From: Mycobacterium neglectum
Lineage (GTDB): Bacteria; Actinomycetota; Actinomycetes; Mycobacteriales; Mycobacteriaceae
Length of the DNA stretch: 64,000 bases
Reading direction: 5' to 3'
Assembly: GCF_002591975.1 (NCBI RefSeq)
Contig: NZ_NVQE01000021.1
Span: 32,404 to 96,403, forward strand
Part shown: piece by piece, positions 60,660 through 64,000 of the stretch
Layout of the letters: every line of letters starts with the position of its first letter
How positions within the stretch are numbered: the first letter of the stretch is position 1
Notes under the pieces: generated by a model
Seen by the model: only the letters and a program-made list of their open reading frames with translations
The model's database searches: none
What the model was told of the DNA's origin: nothing
Position numbers and translations under genes: made by a program

Positions 60660-61361
60660 TCAAGCGCTCCGCGAGCGGGCCCCGTTCACCAGGTCGAGTG
60701 TCGTCAGAGTCGCCGTTTCGAGGGCCGTCGCGTCTCCCTCACTGAGCGCCCCGCACACCCAGTCCCAATGGGCAGAGACCGTTTCGCCGGGTGCCGGGGC
60801 AGGTGCCAGCGAGTCTCCGTCCTGGCTCCAGCGCACCCGTTGCACCCCGGGATCGCCGAGCGCGAGTGTGCCGTCGTCGAAGGTCAACCGGCGGGAGACG
60901 ATCTCGGCGCGCTCGCCGTCGATCGATGCGACCTTTCCCCAGCGGATCCGGCAGTCCTGCATCACCCGCAGCGGCGTCGTCGGATCGCGGTCGAGAAACT
61001 GCACCCAGGGGTAGACCACGAACACGTGAAAACTGTGATGCGCCAATGCGTGTGCCCGATCCGGCAGATCGTCGAGCAGTCCGGTGACCTGGCCGGTGAA
61101 GGCGTTACGCAGTCGCGACAACAGCTCGGCGGGATCGACCTTGTCCAGCAGGGGTCCACCTATCCAGTAACTGCGGACGACGTCGGAATCAAGAGGGTCC
61201 GAAATCCCCGCGGCATCCGCGATCGCCTGCAGATATGGCCATGCGCCGTCGAACTCCCGCGCATGCGACGCGAGTTCGGTGTGAGCGACGTCGGCGGGCC
61301 CGCAATAGCCCAGTTCGTTCGGCGGGTAGGCGAAGCAGGCGAAGGTCTCGTGCCCCCTCAT
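60660..61361 (-). CDS. DUF6390 family protein, hydrogenase-associated
   Basis: This 233-residue protein has ETFACFAYPPNELGYCGPAD at the start, then SYWIGGPLLDKVDPAELLSR and HSFHVFVVYPWVQFLDRDPT, and a C-terminal part with RIRWGKVASIDGERAEIVSR. It matches DUF6390, found in [NiFe]-hydrogenase operons of actinobacteria. The function is unknown. An assembly or chaperone role is only an inference. It is directly adjacent to hypE (its ATG abuts the hypE stop) and is the last gene of the minus-strand operon. Confidence 0.85.
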   Translation of the reverse strand: MRGHETFACFAYPPNELGYCGPADVAHTELASHAREFDGAWPYLQAIADAAGISDPLDSDVVRSYWIGGPLLDKVDPAELLSRLRNAFTGQVTGLLDDLPDRAHALAHHSFHVFVVYPWVQFLDRDPTTPLRVMQDCRIRWGKVASIDGERAEIVSRRLTFDDGTLALGDPGVQRVRWSQDGDSLAPAPAPGETVSAHWDWVCGALSEGDATALETATLTTLDLVNGARSRSA

Positions 61362-62441
61362 TCAGCAGATCCGCGGTAGTTGTTCGCCGATGGGAAGGTC
61401 GACGACGCGGGTGCCGCCCAGTGCGGTCTTGGCGGACACCATCCCCGGATGCTCGCCGACGCAGTGACCGATCACGGTGGCGTGGGCGCCGAGCGGGTGG
61501 GCTTGCATGGCGGCGAGAACCCTATCGGCGTCCGCCGATGCAACGAACGCGAGCAGCTTGCCTTCGTTGGCCACATAGAGCGGGTCGAGGCCCAGCAGCC
61601 CGCAGGCGTCGCGGACCTCGGCGGGGATCGGTAGTGTCCGCTCGTCCAGCGAGATGCCGACGCGAGCCGTCTTGGCGATCTCGTTCAGCGTCGCCGCGAC
61701 GCCACCTCTGGTGGGATCGCGCAGCGCGTGGATATCGGCACCCGTTTCGATCATCGCGGCAACCAGGCCGTGCAGGGGCGCAGTGTCGCTCGCGACGGTG
61801 GTGCCGAACTCCAGTCCTTCGCGGCAGCTCATCACCGCCACCCCGTGTACGCCGATGTCGCCGCTGACGATGACGACGTCGCCCTCGGTCGCCCGCTGCG
61901 GACGGATGTCGGCGCGTTCGTCGATCAGCCCGATGCCGGCGGTGTTGATATATACGCCGTCCCCGTGACCGGCATCGACCACCTTGGTGTCGCCCGTCAC
62001 CAGCTTGACGCCTGCCGCCATCGCCGCCGTCCCCACAGCGCGGGCGATCTGTGCGAGCTCATCGAGAGGGGTGCCCTCCTCGAGAATGAAGGCCGTTGAC
62101 AGCACGAGTGGCCGCGCACCCGCCATCGCCAGGTCGTTGACGGTGCCGTTCACCGCGAGGTCGCCGATCGTACCGCCGGGGAAAACCAGCGGTCTGACCA
62201 CAAAGGAATCGGTCGAGAACGCCAACCGCACATTGCCGACATCCAGCACCGCGGAATCGCCCATGCCCGCATCGGCCGCGGGACCGAACGCAGGCAGGAA
62301 GAGGTGCTCGATGAGTTCGGCCGACATCGCGCCACCGCCACCGTGTCCCATCACGATGTTCGGTGAATCCCGAAGGGGCGCCGGACACACCCACGACTCC
62401 ATGTCGATGGTGGCGCCGGCCTCCGCGGGGGTCTCAGGCAT
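61362..62441 (-). CDS. hypE: Hydrogenase maturation protein HypE (carbamoyl dehydratase)
   Basis: This 359-residue AIR-synthase-like enzyme turns the carbamoyl group bound to its C-terminal cysteine into thiocyanate, giving the CN ligand of [NiFe] hydrogenase. The ATP site is seen in NIVMGHGGGGAMSAELIEHL and DSAVLDVGNVRLAFSTDSFV, the N-terminal metal-binding loop in GDTKVVDAGHGDGVY. The essential terminal motif PRIC ends the protein with Cys. ATG at 62441 was chosen, and it overlaps hypD by 8 nt. The upstream frame extension is not conserved. Confidence 0.93.
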   Translation of the reverse strand: MPETPAEAGATIDMESWVCPAPLRDSPNIVMGHGGGGAMSAELIEHLFLPAFGPAADAGMGDSAVLDVGNVRLAFSTDSFVVRPLVFPGGTIGDLAVNGTVNDLAMAGARPLVLSTAFILEEGTPLDELAQIARAVGTAAMAAGVKLVTGDTKVVDAGHGDGVYINTAGIGLIDERADIRPQRATEGDVVIVSGDIGVHGVAVMSCREGLEFGTTVASDTAPLHGLVAAMIETGADIHALRDPTRGGVAATLNEIAKTARVGISLDERTLPIPAEVRDACGLLGLDPLYVANEGKLLAFVASADADRVLAAMQAHPLGAHATVIGHCVGEHPGMVSAKTALGGTRVVDLPIGEQLPRIC

Positions 62442-63534
62442 TCGACAACTCCAGCCGCCGGTACAGGTAGTAGGCGGCGCAGGCTCCCTCCGACGAGACC
62501 ATCGTGGCGCCAAGGGGATTGCGCGGGGTGCACAATGTGCCGAACGCCTCGCACTCGTGCGGCTTGATCAGCCCCTGGAGCACCTCGCCCGACCGGCAAA
62601 CCGACGACTCCTCGGTGTGGATGTCGGTGACGGAGAAGCGATGCTCGGCGTCGTAGTCGCGGTAGGCGTGCGAGAGTCGCCACCCGCTACTCGGGATCAT
62701 GCCGATGCCGCGCCACGCTCGGTCGGTCACTTCGAAGACGTCGAGGAGCATGGCCTTGGCCGCGGAGTTCCCCTCGGTCTGGACCGCGCGCGGATAGGCG
62801 TTTTCCAGTTCGTGACGTCCCGATTCCAGCTGCAGCACCGTGCGCCGGATTCCTTCGAGGATGTCCAGCGGCTCAAAGCCTGTGACGACGATCGGAATGT
62901 CGTACTTGTCGCACAGCGACGGATACTCCTCGGTCCCCATCACGGTGCAGACATGACCGGCGGCCAGGAAGGCCTGCACCCGGCAGGACGGCGATTCCAT
63001 GATCGCCGAAATCGCCGGCGGCACGAGGACGTGGGATACCAGTAGCGAGAAGTTATCGATACCAAGGCGTTTGGCTTGATATACGGTCATCGCGTTGGCT
63101 GGCGCGGTGGTCTCGAAGCCGATGCCGAAGAACACCACCTGTTTGTCGGGGTTGTCCTGTGCCACTTTCAGCGCGTCGAGCGGTGAGTACACCACCCGGA
63201 TGTCGCCGCCCTGGCTCTTGACACCGAACAGGTCCTTTTCGCTGCCGGGCACCCGCAACATGTCGCCGAATGAACAGAAGATCACATCGGGTCGTGACGC
63301 GATCTCCAGGGCCTTGTCGATGATCTCCAGTGGCGTCACGCAGACCGGGCAACCGGGACCGTGGATCATCTCGATGGTATCCGGCAACAGCTGGTCGATG
63401 CCATGCCGGATGATCGAATGCGTCTGTCCGCCACATACTTCCATGATCGACCACCGCTGACTGGCGGCAGCCTTGATCTCGTCGACGAGATGTCCGGCGA
63501 GTTGGGGATCGCTGAACTCATCCAGGTACTTCAT
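62434..63534 (-). CDS. hypD: Hydrogenase maturation protein HypD
   Basis: This 366-residue iron-sulfur scaffold assembles the Fe(CN)2CO unit with HypC. The cysteine motifs are EVCGGQTHSIIRHGIDQLLP, HGPGCPVCVTPLE, HVCTVMGTEEYPSLCDKYD and KPHECEAFGTLCTPRNPLGA. A conserved GFETTAPANAM follows the Rossmann half. The full length and all motifs are present. Start overlaps the hypC stop by 4 nt. Confidence 0.95.
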   Translation of the reverse strand: MKYLDEFSDPQLAGHLVDEIKAAASQRWSIMEVCGGQTHSIIRHGIDQLLPDTIEMIHGPGCPVCVTPLEIIDKALEIASRPDVIFCSFGDMLRVPGSEKDLFGVKSQGGDIRVVYSPLDALKVAQDNPDKQVVFFGIGFETTAPANAMTVYQAKRLGIDNFSLLVSHVLVPPAISAIMESPSCRVQAFLAAGHVCTVMGTEEYPSLCDKYDIPIVVTGFEPLDILEGIRRTVLQLESGRHELENAYPRAVQTEGNSAAKAMLLDVFEVTDRAWRGIGMIPSSGWRLSHAYRDYDAEHRFSVTDIHTEESSVCRSGEVLQGLIKPHECEAFGTLCTPRNPLGATMVSSEGACAAYYLYRRLELSNA

Positions 63535-63851
63535 GACTTCACCTCAGTGTTTCCGTTGGTCGAGTTGGGGTTGTCGAGACCGGCCTGCTGGGCGGCCAGC
63601 TCGAAACCGTCGGTGAACTCCTCTTTCAGCACCCCGAGGTGTTCGAACTCGGCGAGTGTGCGCATCGCTGATTCCTCGTCGAGGCGTTGAAGTGCGAAAC
63701 CGACATGGACGACGACGTATTGGCCGACTTCCGCATCGGGGATGTACTCCAGGCAGACGTCTTTCTTGATTCCACCGAAATCGACGACTGACATCAGAGT
63801 GCCGTCACGGTCGTCGATGCTGACAATCTTCCCCGGTACCGCTAAGCACAT
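63531..63851 (-). CDS. hypC: Hydrogenase maturation chaperone HypC
   Basis: This 106-residue chaperone carries the Fe ligand complex with HypD. The N-terminus MCLAVPGKIVSIDDRDGTLM, with the essential Cys2, and VDFGGIKKDVCLEYIPDAEV and VGQYVVVHVGFALQRLDEES are the family. The C-terminal extension of about 25 residues is longer than usual. ATG at 63851 starts the MCLAVPG signature and has GGGAGG nine nt upstream. An in-frame start 16 codons upstream is rejected for this reason. The hydrogenase structural genes would lie upstream on this strand, beyond 64000. Confidence 0.94.
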   Translation of the reverse strand: MCLAVPGKIVSIDDRDGTLMSVVDFGGIKKDVCLEYIPDAEVGQYVVVHVGFALQRLDEESAMRTLAEFEHLGVLKEEFTDGFELAAQQAGLDNPNSTNGNTEVKS

Positions 63852-64000
63852 CAGCGGCCTCCCTTCCTCATGAGAAATTCCGACTTGTATGGGTGTCACG
63901 GCAGGTGAATGGGATTGCAGTCCATAGCGTGTCGTAGCAGACCGGAGGAATGACTCGCGAAATTCCTGTCACCCGCAGTGCGGGTTGACCCTGGTGGGGT
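63852..64000. other. Right-edge segment with no gene recognised
   Basis: No supported open frame on either strand. Probably the region upstream of hypC within or before the hydrogenase operon. No clear promoter or hairpin found by eye. Confidence 0.4.

Overview
The window is chromosomal DNA of a mycobacterium, most likely a fast-growing environmental species of the Mycolicibacterium type. The evidence is high-GC codon use throughout and gene order that follows the M. tuberculosis region from Rv2849c (cobO) to Rv2738c, but in the opposite orientation. Further support comes from mycobacterial families: EfpA, PptT, PspM, DUF3558 and a mycofactocin-type SDR. A BlaS-like beta-lactamase next to pepR and a hydrogenase-maturation cluster next to the recA-proximal gene DUF3046 point away from M. 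tuberculosis and towards the M. smegmatis-like layout. Gene-order comparisons are from memory, not from a search.

Layout: 1-2944 holds cobalamin/siroheme genes (3' end of cobO, then cobB, cysG). 2978-6138 holds two tandem EfpA-like 14-TM exporters. 6166-16830 carries translation and RNA genes (proS, rimP, nusA, ylxR, infB, rbfA, nrnA) and a MATE exporter, with a divergent lipoprotein/DUF4439 pair inside. 16840-25754 is more accessory: a secreted protein, methyltransferase, echA16, DUF2277/DUF1802, a CocE-type hydrolase, a TetR regulator divergent from a sulfotransferase plus an unknown protein, a DUF3558 protein and a metallophosphoesterase. 25751-33996 holds pptT, truB, sirR, ribF, rpsO, lppU, gpsI and pepR. 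34014-41636 holds blaS, a YchJ protein, ald/aldR, dapB, an unknown membrane-protein block with a flavodoxin-like protein, and a CitE-like lyase. 41680-50206 holds thyA-dfrA, a YcaQ-like protein, two hydrolases, a deaminase, a DUF4193 protein, thyX, dapA and RNase J. 50212-60658 holds a methyltransferase/SDR/monooxygenase operon, ftsK, argA, pgsA3, the clgR-pspA-pspM envelope-stress operon, DUF5313, ephG, a glycosyltransferase and DUF3046. 60660-63851 is a minus-strand hypC-hypD-hypE-DUF6390 operon whose hydrogenase structural genes, if present, lie beyond the right edge.

Themes: genes are tightly packed, with many 1-4 nt start/stop overlaps. At least 24 genes have a TANNNT -10 hexamer ending 5-8 nt before the start codon, which predicts leaderless mRNAs. 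Several gene ends carry strong hairpins. Two or three of these are nested stem-in-stem structures sharing the outer arm TTCGGYGYGC. Folate/thymidylate metabolism is duplicated (ThyA with DfrA, and ThyX), lysine/diaminopimelate synthesis is represented by dapB and dapA, and mRNA decay by PNPase, RNase J and NrnA.

No tRNA, rRNA, CRISPR array, insertion sequence or prophage was seen. No wholly new system can be proven from sequence alone. The best leads are the TetR-controlled sulfotransferase/unknown-protein pair, the nested hairpin family, the overlapping divergent leaderless promoters, and the uncharacterised coupled block at 38627-40199.
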